From an uncultured Lachnospiraceae bacterium (GTDB lineage: Bacteria > Bacillota > Clostridia > Lachnospirales > Lachnospiraceae), in the NCBI GenBank assembly GCA_910588845.1, contig CAJURU010000001.1, positions 169,301 through 233,300 on the forward strand: DNA of 64,000 nt. Reading direction: 5' to 3'. Both the position numbers and the translations under genes were made by a program. The notes under the pieces were generated by a model, which was given only the letters and a program-made list of their open reading frames with translations, was not told the DNA's origin and ran no database searches. The stretch's first letter is position 1, and every line of letters begins with the position of its first letter. Positions 55,318 through 63,930 of this stretch are shown in pieces.

Positions 55318-55501
55318 GGATAACCGTTCACGTGGTAAGTTTGGGGATTGACAGAACGTTATTCTTGTGAGATAGTAAGCAGAAAAGGAAACAACAGTAA
55401 TTTTTGGATATGTAAAAGAGCGCCGGCAAATTCATCTGCTATGCTCTTATCAATAGTAGTAGCTATTCTTGTTACGCAGGAATAGAGAAAGCGGGAACAA
55501 T
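55318..55501. other. Intergenic region before nadA
   Basis: TTGACA at 55348-55353 with a weak GATAGT-like -10 may be a promoter. AAGAGC...GCTCTT and CTATTC...GAATAG inverted repeats lie further on, the second directly upstream of nadA and a possible repressor site. None is conclusive. Confidence 0.35.
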
Positions 55502-56407
55502 ATGTCAACGATAGATAAAATTAAGGAATTAAAACGAGAGCGTAACGCAGTGATTCTGGCACATTACTATGTGGAAGATGAGGTACAGGCGATAGCCGAT
55601 TATGTTGGGGATTCCTTTTACCTCAGTAAGATAGCCGCAAAGGAGCAAGCGGACGTTATTTGTTTCTGCGGCGTATCCTTTATGGGAGAAAGCGCGAAGA
55701 TTTTAAGTCCGCAGAAGACGGTAATCATGCCGGATATGCAGGCGGACTGCCCCATGGCGCACATGGCGGATATTGAGAAGATTCAAAAGCTGCGTGAGGA
55801 ATATGAAGACCTCGCAGTTGTCTGCTATATCAACTCTACGGCGGAGTTAAAGACTTATTCCGATGTGTGCGTGACCTCATCGAATGCCTTAAAGATTGTC
55901 AGAAAGCTGCCAAATCAGCATATTTATTTTATTCCAGATGAAAACTTAGGCCGTTATGTGGCGTCGCAGGTGCCGGAGAAAGAATTTATTTTTAATGATG
56001 GTTTCTGTCATGTACATAAGGACATTGCCGCAGAACACATAAAGCAAGCCAGGCAAGCCCATCCCCACGCGCAAGTGTTGGTACACCCGGAATGTACGCC
56101 GGATGTGGCAGAGATGGCGGATTATATTGGCAGTACCTCTGGGATTATTGATTATGCAACGGCAAGTGAAGCGCAGGAGTTTATCATTTGTACGGAAGTC
56201 GGCGTTTTATATGAGCTTCAGCAGAAGAATCCTGGCAAACGTTTTTATCCTGCGGGGCATCAGCAGTTTTGCCCGAACATGAAGCTTGTTACGCTTGAGA
56301 AGGTGGCGGATGCCTTAGAGCAGATGACGAACACGGTTGAAATGGATGAGCAGGTGCGGCTTCTTGCCAATAAACCCTTAGAGCGTATGCTGGAATTAGG
56401 CCGGTAA
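55502..56407 (+). CDS. nadA: Quinolinate synthase
   Basis: 301 residues from ATG 55502; the ribosome site is weak. It forms quinolinate from iminoaspartate and dihydroxyacetone phosphate in NAD synthesis. Cysteines for the [4Fe-4S] cluster are visible in CFCGVSFMGESAKIL, VHPECTPDV and QFCPNMK, with the substrate motif ILAHYYVEDEVQ. This is the short (about 300-residue) NadA type. nadB and nadC, usually linked, are not here. Confidence 0.96.
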   Translation: MSTIDKIKELKRERNAVILAHYYVEDEVQAIADYVGDSFYLSKIAAKEQADVICFCGVSFMGESAKILSPQKTVIMPDMQADCPMAHMADIEKIQKLREEYEDLAVVCYINSTAELKTYSDVCVTSSNALKIVRKLPNQHIYFIPDENLGRYVASQVPEKEFIFNDGFCHVHKDIAAEHIKQARQAHPHAQVLVHPECTPDVAEMADYIGSTSGIIDYATASEAQEFIICTEVGVLYELQQKNPGKRFYPAGHQQFCPNMKLVTLEKVADALEQMTNTVEMDEQVRLLANKPLERMLELGR

Positions 56408-56411
56408 TTTT

Positions 56412-56472
56412 TACAGAGCGTAAGCCGGAATAGGGCTTAATTCTATAGAGCGTAAGCTGGAATAGGGCGTCT
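56412..56472. repeat. Short direct repeat after nadA
   Basis: AGAGCGTAAGC.GGAATAGGGC occurs twice (about 56415 and 56443), with one base difference. It lies between convergent nadA and the EpsG-like gene. Purpose unknown. Confidence 0.6.
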
Positions 56473-56473
56473 A

Positions 56474-57598
56474 TTACCTGGGCGAAGATATGCTTTTATT
56501 CCACAGCCCGGTGTAAGGGTAGACGTGGTGGAATCCAAACAATGCGGCGAAAGCAAAATACGCGCCGCCAAACAGCAGAAATAATAACAGAACGCGGTGG
56601 TAAGTCCAAAAAGGCTTTCCGTCGTGTTCTTTTTTTTCATAGGAGTAAATGATTTCCGGGATGGCAATCAGGGAGAAGGCAAAGGGGTAAACAGCAAACC
56701 GTTCTAAGATAAAATGCTTGGTGATAAACAGGCTGATAATGAAATGGTAAATGGCGCTGTTTATGCACACAGAGCGAAGCAGAGAGTCTTTGATGCAGTT
56801 GCGGAATAATAGAATTAATATACAATAGAACGCCGGGAAGATAACGTATTGCAGGCCGTTGGGATGCCAGAAATAGCCGCCCTGGTAATTGGCGTACCGA
56901 AACGGCAAAAAAGGTTTTATTAAACCAAATAGCGGTTCAAAGAAAATATATATAATTGTTGTGAGCGCAGCCAGCGCCAGCAGAGATTTCTTTGTCTGTT
57001 TTTGGGGAAGCAGAAAGTACAGCGGAAATAAAAACAGCAGCGAATTGTGGAAAAGCCCGCCTGTAAAAATGAGCGTTGTAAAAGGCAGAAGCTTTCTGTT
57101 TTTCAGGTAAGGAAAGGCAAGGAGGAAAAAGGCAGTGGCAATGGACTGGCGGATTAAATTCATGTTGTAGGCCAGAAACTGTAAGGTGATGTACAAGTAA
57201 ACGCTGACCCAGGGGATTTTGGAATAACGGCGAATAAAAAACATTGCCACAGCCAGCAGGAAAACATTGATTATCAGCAGCAGTATTTGATAGGGACAGC
57301 CCAACGTACCAAGCAGTTTGCAAGTCAGGAAAAAGAGAGGTTCATCCGGGTGGAGGCGCAGGATATCGGCGTATGTCAACTCAGATGTTATTTCATAAAT
57401 GTTGCGGTAAGAAAAGTAGTCGAAGCCGATGGCGTAGCGGCAGGAGGAAAGAAAGACGAGCAGCAGAAATGATATAGAAAGGTGAAATGCACAGGCCCGG
57501 CTGTTTTCCATTTTCTTGTGAGCAGCTTGTTTGTTTCTATCTGTGAGGGCATAGCCCAGTCCTGCCAGCGTGGCTATGGTGAGGTAGTAGATCGTCAT
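56474..57598 (-). CDS. EpsG-family polysaccharide polymerase-like membrane protein
   Basis: 374 residues; start ATG 57598 is 7 bases after AAAGGAGGG, while the upstream in-frame codons lie in the terminator. About ten hydrophobic helices; EpsG hallmarks are SSCRYAIGFDYFSYRNIYE near the N-terminus, and MNLIRQSIATAFFLLAFPYL and GGLFHNSLLFL in the middle. EpsG/Wzy-like proteins are thought to polymerise exopolysaccharide repeat units. It is isolated here rather than in an EPS cluster. Confidence 0.85.
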   Translation of the reverse strand: MTIYYLTIATLAGLGYALTDRNKQAAHKKMENSRACAFHLSISFLLLVFLSSCRYAIGFDYFSYRNIYEITSELTYADILRLHPDEPLFFLTCKLLGTLGCPYQILLLIINVFLLAVAMFFIRRYSKIPWVSVYLYITLQFLAYNMNLIRQSIATAFFLLAFPYLKNRKLLPFTTLIFTGGLFHNSLLFLFPLYFLLPQKQTKKSLLALAALTTIIYIFFEPLFGLIKPFLPFRYANYQGGYFWHPNGLQYVIFPAFYCILILLFRNCIKDSLLRSVCINSAIYHFIISLFITKHFILERFAVYPFAFSLIAIPEIIYSYEKKEHDGKPFWTYHRVLLLFLLFGGAYFAFAALFGFHHVYPYTGLWNKSISSPR

Positions 57599-57617
57599 GA
57601 AATGGCCCTCCTTTTGG

Positions 57618-57656
57618 GAAAACCGTTCAGCTTGCATTATCAAAGCTGAACGGTCG
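57618..57656 (-). terminator. Terminator of the minus-strand envelope gene pair
   Basis: ACCGTTCAGCTT (57622-57633) pairs with AAGCTGAACGGT (57643-57654), 12 bp perfect. On the minus strand it ends in TTTT, so it stops transcription coming from 57719. Confidence 0.8.
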
Positions 57657-57718
57657 ACAAATATACTATGGACAGATGCCTATTGATTATGATGTCAATA
57701 GTTGCTGGTGACGGTGTG

Positions 57719-58300
57719 TTAATCTGCTGCGGATGTTTTGCTTACCACGAAAGTCGGCGTTACGTTGAAGGTTCCGTTGTCAGAGACGTTTTGTCCCATC
57801 GTACCGACAACGTACAATGCGCCTTCCTGGTTGGCGTTGAGGATGAGGACGTTCATATCTTGCTTCTGGTTGGCCTTGAGCCAGCGTGCCTGAGCGAGGC
57901 TTTCCGGCATCTCATCTTTGCTTTCTTCCTGCTTTAAGCCAATGGCAATCTGATTGTCGCTAACCATGCCGGTATCGCTCCACTTTACGTTATCTAATTT
58001 GCTTAAATCTACTTTCGTGTACGATACGTCTACCCGCACCGGAACGTTGGAGTTATTCTTCATTTTGATTCTGGGAGAAATAACTTTGTTTTGTGTGGGA
58101 AGGCTGCTGCTGATGTTGAAAGGAACGAAGGTTGGCATTGTAACAGAGAGGATCGTCGGTTCAATAGTTCCAACCATCTCCATCTGCCCGGAGCCGCCCA
58201 CAGGGATGTCTCTGGTGGAATTAACGTCTGCGGCATAGGAAACAGTGGAGAACAGCAAAGCAAATATCAATATAAGCTGTAATAATAGTCTTTTCTTCAT
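57719..58300 (-). CDS. Secreted envelope protein of unknown function
   Basis: 193 residues from ATG 58300, preceded by AGGAGG. Signal peptide: MKKRLLLQLILIFALLFSTVSYAAD. The mature part is a beta-rich domain beginning VGGSGQMEMVGTIEPTILSVTMP and ending NVTPTFVVSKTSAAD. Its opening resembles WxL-type or CARDB-like surface domains in style only; no defining motif. It is downstream of and co-directional with the membrane-anchored gene at 58348, so the two probably work together at the cell surface. Confidence 0.7.
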   Translation of the reverse strand: MKKRLLLQLILIFALLFSTVSYAADVNSTRDIPVGGSGQMEMVGTIEPTILSVTMPTFVPFNISSSLPTQNKVISPRIKMKNNSNVPVRVDVSYTKVDLSKLDNVKWSDTGMVSDNQIAIGLKQEESKDEMPESLAQARWLKANQKQDMNVLILNANQEGALYVVGTMGQNVSDNGTFNVTPTFVVSKTSAAD

Positions 58301-58347
58301 AGATATACCTCCTGCCGGCATCCGCCATAGTATCGGTCTTTCTCAGT

Positions 58348-58857
58348 TCAGTTTTGTACGGTGATGGTAATCTGCGCCCCGGTTTCGCCGATATATTCGC
58401 CGTTCGCCTCGTCGTAGGCTGAGAAATAGGCGGTGGCGTCATAAGTACCTTTTTCGAGAACTTTATCCAGTTTCACGGATTCTATGTATGTTCCGGGTTT
58501 TAAATAATTTGAGGCGTAAATTTCCTCTTCTGTGCCGTCAACCCTGATACTTACCCGCAGAAGTTTGGCATTATTTCCCGGGTTTTCAATGAGCAGGTTC
58601 CCCTCGGAGGTTCCGTTGAGGAAGACCGGAGAAGTATTGATGGAAAAGGCGATCATACTGCGGTCTAATTGGTCCTGTAATTCTTTTCTGCGCGCATCTA
58701 CGTCGATGCCCGGCAGGACGCCGACGGTGGCGTTATCGTCATACAGAAGGTTGTTATCATCCTTCCTGGCAAAAAAGAAATAGCAGATAAGTATGGTGAC
58801 TGCCACAAGCAGGATGATACCCGCCAAAGATAACAATTGCTTTTTTCGTTTGGCCAT
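58348..58857 (-). CDS. Single-pass membrane protein with extracellular beta domain
   Basis: 169 residues; ATG 58857 follows AAAGGGGGA. One transmembrane helix near the N-terminus (LSLAGIILLVAVTILICYFFF) with basic residues before it. The extracellular part is a beta-sandwich-like domain: LLIENPGNNAKLLRVSIRVDG, YLKPGTYIESVKLDK, YDATAYFSAYD. Unknown function. The SD lies in the arm of the surrounding palindrome (58864-58980). Confidence 0.7.
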   Translation of the reverse strand: MAKRKKQLLSLAGIILLVAVTILICYFFFARKDDNNLLYDDNATVGVLPGIDVDARRKELQDQLDRSMIAFSINTSPVFLNGTSEGNLLIENPGNNAKLLRVSIRVDGTEEEIYASNYLKPGTYIESVKLDKVLEKGTYDATAYFSAYDEANGEYIGETGAQITITVQN

Positions 58858-58863
58858 AAAAAA

Positions 58864-58980
58864 TCCCCCTTTTTCGATGCTGATATTATGTGTTCATTCA
58901 TGCTGGCATGATTCATCCATAATATTGGCGATGGCTGAACTGTTATGTTGATATTAGCCATTATAAGTCGAAAAAGGGGA
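58864..58980. repeat. Palindrome containing an interspersed repeat copy
   Basis: Outer arms CCCCCTTTTTCGA (about 58865) and TCGAAAAAGGGG (58968-58979) pair almost fully; the left arm includes the SD of the minus-strand gene. The interior 58891-58945 is, on the complement, closely similar to 63768-63823 (shared TAACAGTTCAGCCAT, GAATCATGC, GGATGAAT in order), so this is one copy of a repeat family. Confidence 0.75.
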
Positions 58981-59052
58981 AATTTCAAGGGAAATAATGC
59001 GACAAAATACGATATAATTCGACAATATCAGACAATATATAAAATTATCTGA

Positions 59053-59763
59053 TTATTGTACATTGCAATGACTTTTTTTGCATTGCAGACGTCGCGCAAG
59101 GTACACAAAGGGCGTGTCGGCGAGGCTTGTAATAACAAAAATAATATAACTGGAACAGGCAATGGAAATCAATGTCTGCGTATCGTGGGCGCCAAGGAAA
59201 GCGCCCCAGGTAAACAGAATCGTGTTTAAAAGTTGTGAGAGCAGCGTGGAGCCGTTGTTTCTCAGCCACAGGAATTTCTGACGGTCTTTAAATTTTTGCT
59301 CCGTGAACGCCCACCATTTGTGGTAAGCCCATACGTCAAAAAGCTGAACGATAACGTATACAATAATGCCTACAGCCATCAGCCGCGGAGTATTGGAAAA
59401 TACGGTGCGGATGCTGGGCGAGGCAAAATCATTTTCATTGGGGATATAGAGCATCCAGGACTGGCTGATTGCAATAAAGCATACCGAGGTTGCAATCCCG
59501 AGCCACACTGCCGTCTGAGCCGCTTTTTTGCCGTAAAGTTCGCTCAGGATATCGGTCACAAGGAAGGTGGAGGCAAAAAGGATATTCCCTAAGGTCATCT
59601 CCATGCCGAAGGCATTGATGACAATCAATACTTCAACGTTTGCCGCAATTGTGGCGATAACCGTCCACAGATAAAGTCCCTGTTCCTTAAAAAGTGCAAA
59701 TAAAGCCAAGACGGCAGCGTAAGTGATAACTAACGATATGAGTAAAAGTATTTCATTTTGCAT
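59053..59763 (-). CDS. yhhQ: Queuosine precursor transporter, YhhQ family
   Basis: 236 residues, about six transmembrane helices. Family motifs: FLVTDILSELYGKKAA, WLRNNGSTLLSQLLNT and SSYIIFVITSLADTPFVYLARR. YhhQ-type proteins import queuine or preQ0/preQ1 for tRNA queuosine modification. The start overlaps by 11 bases the end of a radical SAM gene, so they are translated together. The 3' end shows no terminator hairpin. Confidence 0.92.
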   Translation of the reverse strand: MQNEILLLISLVITYAAVLALFALFKEQGLYLWTVIATIAANVEVLIVINAFGMEMTLGNILFASTFLVTDILSELYGKKAAQTAVWLGIATSVCFIAISQSWMLYIPNENDFASPSIRTVFSNTPRLMAVGIIVYVIVQLFDVWAYHKWWAFTEQKFKDRQKFLWLRNNGSTLLSQLLNTILFTWGAFLGAHDTQTLISIACSSYIIFVITSLADTPFVYLARRLQCKKSHCNVQ

Positions 59764-60487
59764 GTTCTACGACACCTCCTACACCGAACGCAGTATTTTC
59801 CATTAAAATATCTACGCGGCAATTTTCTATGTATTTGGGATAAAGTTCTTTGGTAAATGAGGCAATCACTCTGGGATCTGGTTTAATGGGTTTTAAGTTT
59901 TCCTGCATGATGTTGATGCATACGCGCTCAAAATGGGCGAGCCCGGTCTGTATGTCCTGTTCCATGCTTTCAGCGGTCTGTCCGGGAATGCCGAACAACA
60001 GGCAGACTTCATCAAAATAGGATGCGATTTCCGCGGGACTATCTGTGTCGATGCCCTTATCTAAATAACTCTCGCGGAACAAAGCGTCGAACGTCTCAAC
60101 GCCCGTCTTGATTTTCAGTTCGATACCTTGCGCTTCAAATCGTTTGCGAAAATCGCCAATGGCGCCGCGGTGCCGCCAATGGCACTCGAAATGTACTTGA
60201 TGGATTTGCTGTTTTCGGCAGACTTCTTCAATCAGAGCAAGCGTTGGCTCGTCTAAATCCACGAAGCTGCCGGAGTTAATGACTTCCAGTTTGTGGTGAA
60301 TGCCGGTGACTTTTAAGAGTTGTTCTTGGTTCAAAGCAAAATTTGCATTTTCGTCCGGCGAAGAATCCAGATGGTAGTCGCAGAAGCGGCAGCGCCGCCA
60401 ACTGCACCCTTTTCCCCGGAGCATCACGATTTCCCTGGGGTTTTTCTCATAGATAACGGCGTAACGGTTAGGGTTAAAATCATTCAT
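59753..60487 (-). CDS. Radical SAM protein, possible queuine lyase (QueL-like)
   Basis: 244 residues from ATG 60487, behind GAAAGGAC; upstream in-frame codons lack a site. The cluster motif is CSWRRCRFCDYH, with spacing C-x4-C-x2-C instead of the usual C-x3-C-x2-C. Further radical-SAM strands: INSGSFVDLD, FECHWRHRG, IKTGVETFD. Translational overlap with the queuosine-precursor transporter suggests a role in queuine salvage; a radical SAM queuine lyase beside YhhQ is known from Clostridioides-type genomes. The specific reaction is inferred, not seen. Confidence 0.75.
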   Translation of the reverse strand: MNDFNPNRYAVIYEKNPREIVMLRGKGCSWRRCRFCDYHLDSSPDENANFALNQEQLLKVTGIHHKLEVINSGSFVDLDEPTLALIEEVCRKQQIHQVHFECHWRHRGAIGDFRKRFEAQGIELKIKTGVETFDALFRESYLDKGIDTDSPAEIASYFDEVCLLFGIPGQTAESMEQDIQTGLAHFERVCINIMQENLKPIKPDPRVIASFTKELYPKYIENCRVDILMENTAFGVGGVVEHAK

Positions 60488-60709
60488 GTTTGTCCTTTCC
60501 GACAGTACGTTACGCATGTTGCATACAAAAAACGGTATACTTCGGCACAAAGGCATGCAAAATAACCGTTTCTCAAATCCCTAGTTTTGTTTAGAGACAG
60601 GATGGTCACGAACTGTCTTATGTGATTTTTCGCGGTTTAAAACCGTGGAGCTTTAAACAGCTATGTCATTATACTATGCTTATTGCAAGATTGCAAGAAA
60701 AAGTTATGA
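60488..60709. other. Divergent intergenic region with small hairpins
   Basis: AAACGGT (about 60529) can pair with ACCGTTT (about 60565). CGGTTTAAAACCG (about 60634) and AGCTTTAAACAGCT (about 60650) are compact palindromes. No coding sequence; may hold the promoter of the radical SAM/yhhQ pair. Confidence 0.4.
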
Positions 60710-60738
60710 TTGACGCGGCAATGCCCTCTTGTTATGAT
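60710..60738 (+). promoter_or_regulatory. Sigma-A promoter
   Basis: TTGACG (60710-60715) and TATGAT (60733-60738) with a 17-base spacer, 45 bases before the gene at 60783. Confidence 0.75.
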
Positions 60739-60782
60739 AGAGCTGAAATCATTTGAGAAGAAGATTGGGAAACGAGGCACTT

Positions 60783-61481
60783 ATGGTAGATAAAGTAAAT
60801 GGGCAGAAATATTATGAATATGCGAAAATCAACCAGACAAAGAGAAAAAGCGTAGACTCGCCGGAATTCCATTTAGATGCTGAGAAACAGGGCGTCATCT
60901 ATGAGAAGAGCGAAGAGAAGAAAAAGGCCGCCAAAGCGGAGGCGGAAAAAGACGCCCCGAAGACGGCGCAGGGGAGCGTTTCTTCCGGTGTGCGGATAGA
61001 GATTTCCCGCCAGGGGAGAGAGCAGACGCAACGAGAGGATATGCGCGCGGATTTCGCCGGGCAGGTCCGCAAATTTGCACAGGCTGCCGTTACGTTTCTC
61101 AAATCTCTGTGGGATAAGATTTGGAATGAGCCGGCGGAGGATAAGCAGATAGAGTTCCCGGAGATTTTGGAAGAGCGCATAGAAAAGGCGGAGACCGGTA
61201 CGGATATGTACTCCGCGCCAGGAGAGATACCGGGAGAATTTCTGCTTCCGGGTCCGGTTGATGTTACGCAGCCAAATTATACGAAGGAGGAAATCCGGGC
61301 AATTTTTCGCAGAGGTAATCAGAAGGAGATTGAGAATTTTCTTTCGGACAATGGCAGAAGGCATCTTGTAAAGAATTCCGACTTACTGACGCAGTATGAT
61401 AAGACGGGAATGATTATAGGGGTCGACCGCTCTGATAAAGATTTAATTCTGCATGGAAATAAAAATGAAATAAAGCTTTAA
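60783..61481 (+). CDS. Unknown cytoplasmic protein
   Basis: 232 residues from ATG 60783 (ACGAGGC precedes). Residues 1-100 are highly charged and probably disordered (KSEEKKKAAKAEAEKD). Then a helix VRKFAQAAVTFLKSLWDKIW, and a C-terminal segment with the pattern YTKEEIRAIFRRGNQKEIENFLSDNG and LLTQYDKTGMI. No signal peptide. Seems conserved in style among Lachnospiraceae, but I cannot assign a function. It is the first gene of a run with the MBL hydrolase and hemZ. Confidence 0.65.
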   Translation: MVDKVNGQKYYEYAKINQTKRKSVDSPEFHLDAEKQGVIYEKSEEKKKAAKAEAEKDAPKTAQGSVSSGVRIEISRQGREQTQREDMRADFAGQVRKFAQAAVTFLKSLWDKIWNEPAEDKQIEFPEILEERIEKAETGTDMYSAPGEIPGEFLLPGPVDVTQPNYTKEEIRAIFRRGNQKEIENFLSDNGRRHLVKNSDLLTQYDKTGMIIGVDRSDKDLILHGNKNEIKL

Positions 61482-61507
61482 AAGTAAGAGAAAGGATTAA
61501 GCGGATT

Positions 61508-62131
61508 ATGAAGATTGAGCAATATTGCGTAGGGCAGGTGCAGACGAACTGTTATTTTGCAATTAATGAAAAAACACAGGAAATGGTGGTGATAGACCCT
61601 GGCGATTTCGCGCAGTTACTTGCGGAGAATATCAAACAAAAGGGGTTAAAACCCAAGGCAGTTTTGTTGACGCATGGACATTTTGACCATGCTATGGCGG
61701 CGCAGGAGCTTGCCGGAATTTTTGGCGTCAAGATTTATGCGCATGAGGCGGAGAAAGAAACTTTAGAACAGTCCGGGCTTAACGCTTCCGGTATGATTGG
61801 GCGCAGGGACAGCTATCAGGCGGACGTGTTTGTGAAAGACGGCCAAGTGTTGCAGCTTGCGGGTATGGATTTAAAGGTATTGCATACGCCGGGCCATACG
61901 GAGGGCGGCTGCTGTTTTTATTCGGAAGAGGAAAAGGTCTTGTTTAGCGGAGATACCTTGTTCTGCCAGTCTGTGGGCAGGACAGATTTTCCGCGTGGAA
62001 GTATGTCGCAATTGATACGCTCTATCAGGGACAAATTGCTTCCGCTGCCGGATGATGTGAAAGTTTATCCGGGGCATATGGGCGTTACGACGATCGGCAT
62101 GGAACGCAGAGGAAACCCGTTTATCTCCTAA
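61508..62131 (+). CDS. Metallo-beta-lactamase-fold hydrolase, glyoxalase II-like
   Basis: 207 residues; ATG 61508 follows GAAAGGATTAAGCGG. Zinc ligands: THGHFDH (residues about 56-62), His in LHTPGHTEGG, Asp in FSGDTLF and His in VYPGHM. The length and motifs fit the short hydroxyacylglutathione-hydrolase-like family of Firmicutes (YcbL/YqgX type), hydrolysing thioesters, for instance in methylglyoxal detoxification. The substrate is not certain. Confidence 0.9.
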   Translation: MKIEQYCVGQVQTNCYFAINEKTQEMVVIDPGDFAQLLAENIKQKGLKPKAVLLTHGHFDHAMAAQELAGIFGVKIYAHEAEKETLEQSGLNASGMIGRRDSYQADVFVKDGQVLQLAGMDLKVLHTPGHTEGGCCFYSEEEKVLFSGDTLFCQSVGRTDFPRGSMSQLIRSIRDKLLPLPDDVKVYPGHMGVTTIGMERRGNPFIS

Positions 62132-62189
62132 GTTTTTTTAGGAAGAAGCTATTCAGCCGTAAGAGTATGTTTGCGGCAGAGGGATTAAG

Positions 62190-63770
62190 ATGATAACCGT
62201 TTGTTTGAATGAAGCAAATTTTGAATACGATATACATTCCCTGGTAAAAGCATTTTATCCTGGCGAGGATGTGAAAGTTTTTGCAGACAGAGAAAAGATT
62301 TACAAGCTGGAAGAGCAATGCGCACCCATATTTCGCCTGGAAATATTCTATTGCAGGGAAACGGAAGCTTGCACAGATGCAATTGAAATCTTCCTCAAAG
62401 AAGAAAAAACACGCGGTTCCGAGCAAGGGCGGCAGCCTTTGGCAATGGAATGTGAAGAACAGGGAAAGCAGCTTTTGGCAGAGATAAGTTCTCAAGATAG
62501 AAAGGGAACCAAAGCGAAAGCCCAGGCTAAGATACAGGCAGATTTTTCAGACCGGGGAGACACAAAGAACCGGCTCAAACGCTGCCTGTATCGCATGTTG
62601 TCGGAATATAGCGGCAGGACATTGCCCTGGGGCACGCTCACGGGCATTCGTCCCACGAAGATTGCTATGTCCAGACTGGAAAATGGTCAGAGCGAAGCGG
62701 ATATCTGCGCGTTTATGGCAGAGGCTTATCTGGCCTCAGAAGAAAAAATTAACCTCAGTATAGAGATAGCCAGGCGGGAGATGGAACTGCTGCATAACAT
62801 TGATTACCAGGATGGTTACAGCCTTTATGTAGGGATTCCCTTTTGTCCAAGTATTTGTTCTTACTGTTCTTTTTCCTCTTCCCCGATTGGCTTGTGGGAG
62901 GAGAGGACGGACGATTATCTGGATGCGTTAGAAAAGGAAATTGATTTCACATCGCAGGCTTTTAGGCGCAAGAAATTGAACGCTGTCTATATTGGCGGAG
63001 GGACGCCGACGACGCTCTCGCCGCGGCAGCTTCATCGTCTGCTTGCTAAGATTGCGGCCAGTTTTGATTTCTCGCATCTGCTGGAATACACGGTGGAAGC
63101 CGGACGGCCGGACAGCATTACAAAGGATAAGCTAGAGGTGTTGCGGGAACATGATGTCTCCCGCATTTCTATCAATCCGCAGACCATGAAGCAGGAGACC
63201 TTAGACGTGATTGGACGCCGCCATACCGTTGAACAGACGATAGAAAGTTTTCATCTGGCAAGAGATTTGGGATTTGACAATATCAATATGGATTTGATTG
63301 TGGGACTGCCGGGGGAGAATGTGGATGACGTACGAAATACGATGGAAAAGGTGGCAAAATTGTCGCCGGATAACCTGACGGTCCATTCGCTTGCGCTCAA
63401 GCGGGCGGCGAGGATGAAGATGTTCCCGGAAAACTATCAGGGGATGAAAATGGAAAATACCTGGGAAATCATTGCGTTGACGGCTGCATATGCCAGGAAG
63501 ATGGAGCTTTTGCCTTATTACCTTTATCGGCAGAAAAATATGACGGGCAATTTTGAAAATGTGGGCTATGCAAGCCCCGGGAAGGCAGGGCTTTACAACA
63601 TTTTAATTATGGAGGAAGTGCAGTCAATCGTGGCTCTGGGGGCTGGAAGCATCTCAAAACGTGTGGAGCAAGGCAGGAAGATTGAGCGCTGCGAGAATGT
63701 GAAGGATGTGGCGCAGTATATCGCGAGAATTGACGAGATGATAGAAAGAAAACGTATTTTATTAGAGTAA
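62190..63770 (+). CDS. hemZ: Coproporphyrinogen dehydrogenase-like radical SAM protein HemZ
   Basis: 526 residues; ATG 62190 follows AGAGGGATTAAG. The N-terminal 200 residues are the HemZ-specific extension; the radical SAM domain starts YVGIPFCPSICSYCSF (cluster Cys) and continues AVYIGGGTPTTLSP, YTVEAGRPDSI, ISINPQTM and IVGLPGENVDDV. HemZ is named as oxygen-independent coproporphyrinogen III oxidase, but some relatives act in heme uptake or other reactions, so the heme role is by family name only. The stop codon forms the edge of the palindromic repeat that follows. Confidence 0.92.
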   Translation: MITVCLNEANFEYDIHSLVKAFYPGEDVKVFADREKIYKLEEQCAPIFRLEIFYCRETEACTDAIEIFLKEEKTRGSEQGRQPLAMECEEQGKQLLAEISSQDRKGTKAKAQAKIQADFSDRGDTKNRLKRCLYRMLSEYSGRTLPWGTLTGIRPTKIAMSRLENGQSEADICAFMAEAYLASEEKINLSIEIARREMELLHNIDYQDGYSLYVGIPFCPSICSYCSFSSSPIGLWEERTDDYLDALEKEIDFTSQAFRRKKLNAVYIGGGTPTTLSPRQLHRLLAKIAASFDFSHLLEYTVEAGRPDSITKDKLEVLREHDVSRISINPQTMKQETLDVIGRRHTVEQTIESFHLARDLGFDNINMDLIVGLPGENVDDVRNTMEKVAKLSPDNLTVHSLALKRAARMKMFPENYQGMKMENTWEIIALTAAYARKMELLPYYLYRQKNMTGNFENVGYASPGKAGLYNILIMEEVQSIVALGAGSISKRVEQGRKIERCENVKDVAQYIARIDEMIERKRILLE

Positions 63771-63930
63771 CAGTTCAGCCATAGCCAGGCATAATGGGCG
63801 AATCATGCTTGGATGAATGAGCATATTATGCCGGCTATGAGCGGAACGCCAGATTATGAGCAAAAAGAGTTGCGAAGCAACGGTGAGCACGTAAGTGCGG
63901 TTTTGCGAATGGCGTGGGCTGAACTGTTAC
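63767..63930. repeat. Palindrome-flanked structured repeat after hemZ
   Basis: The arms GTAACAGTTCAGCC (63767-63780) and GGCTGAACTGTTAC (63917-63930) are perfect complements. Inside are CATAGCC...GGCTATG with GGCATAAT/ATTATGCC, GTTGC/GCAAC and GCAC/GTGC hairpins. Bases 63768-63823 are related to the complement of 58891-58945. Likely a MITE or REP-like family member; the open frame across it is not convincing. Confidence 0.7.
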
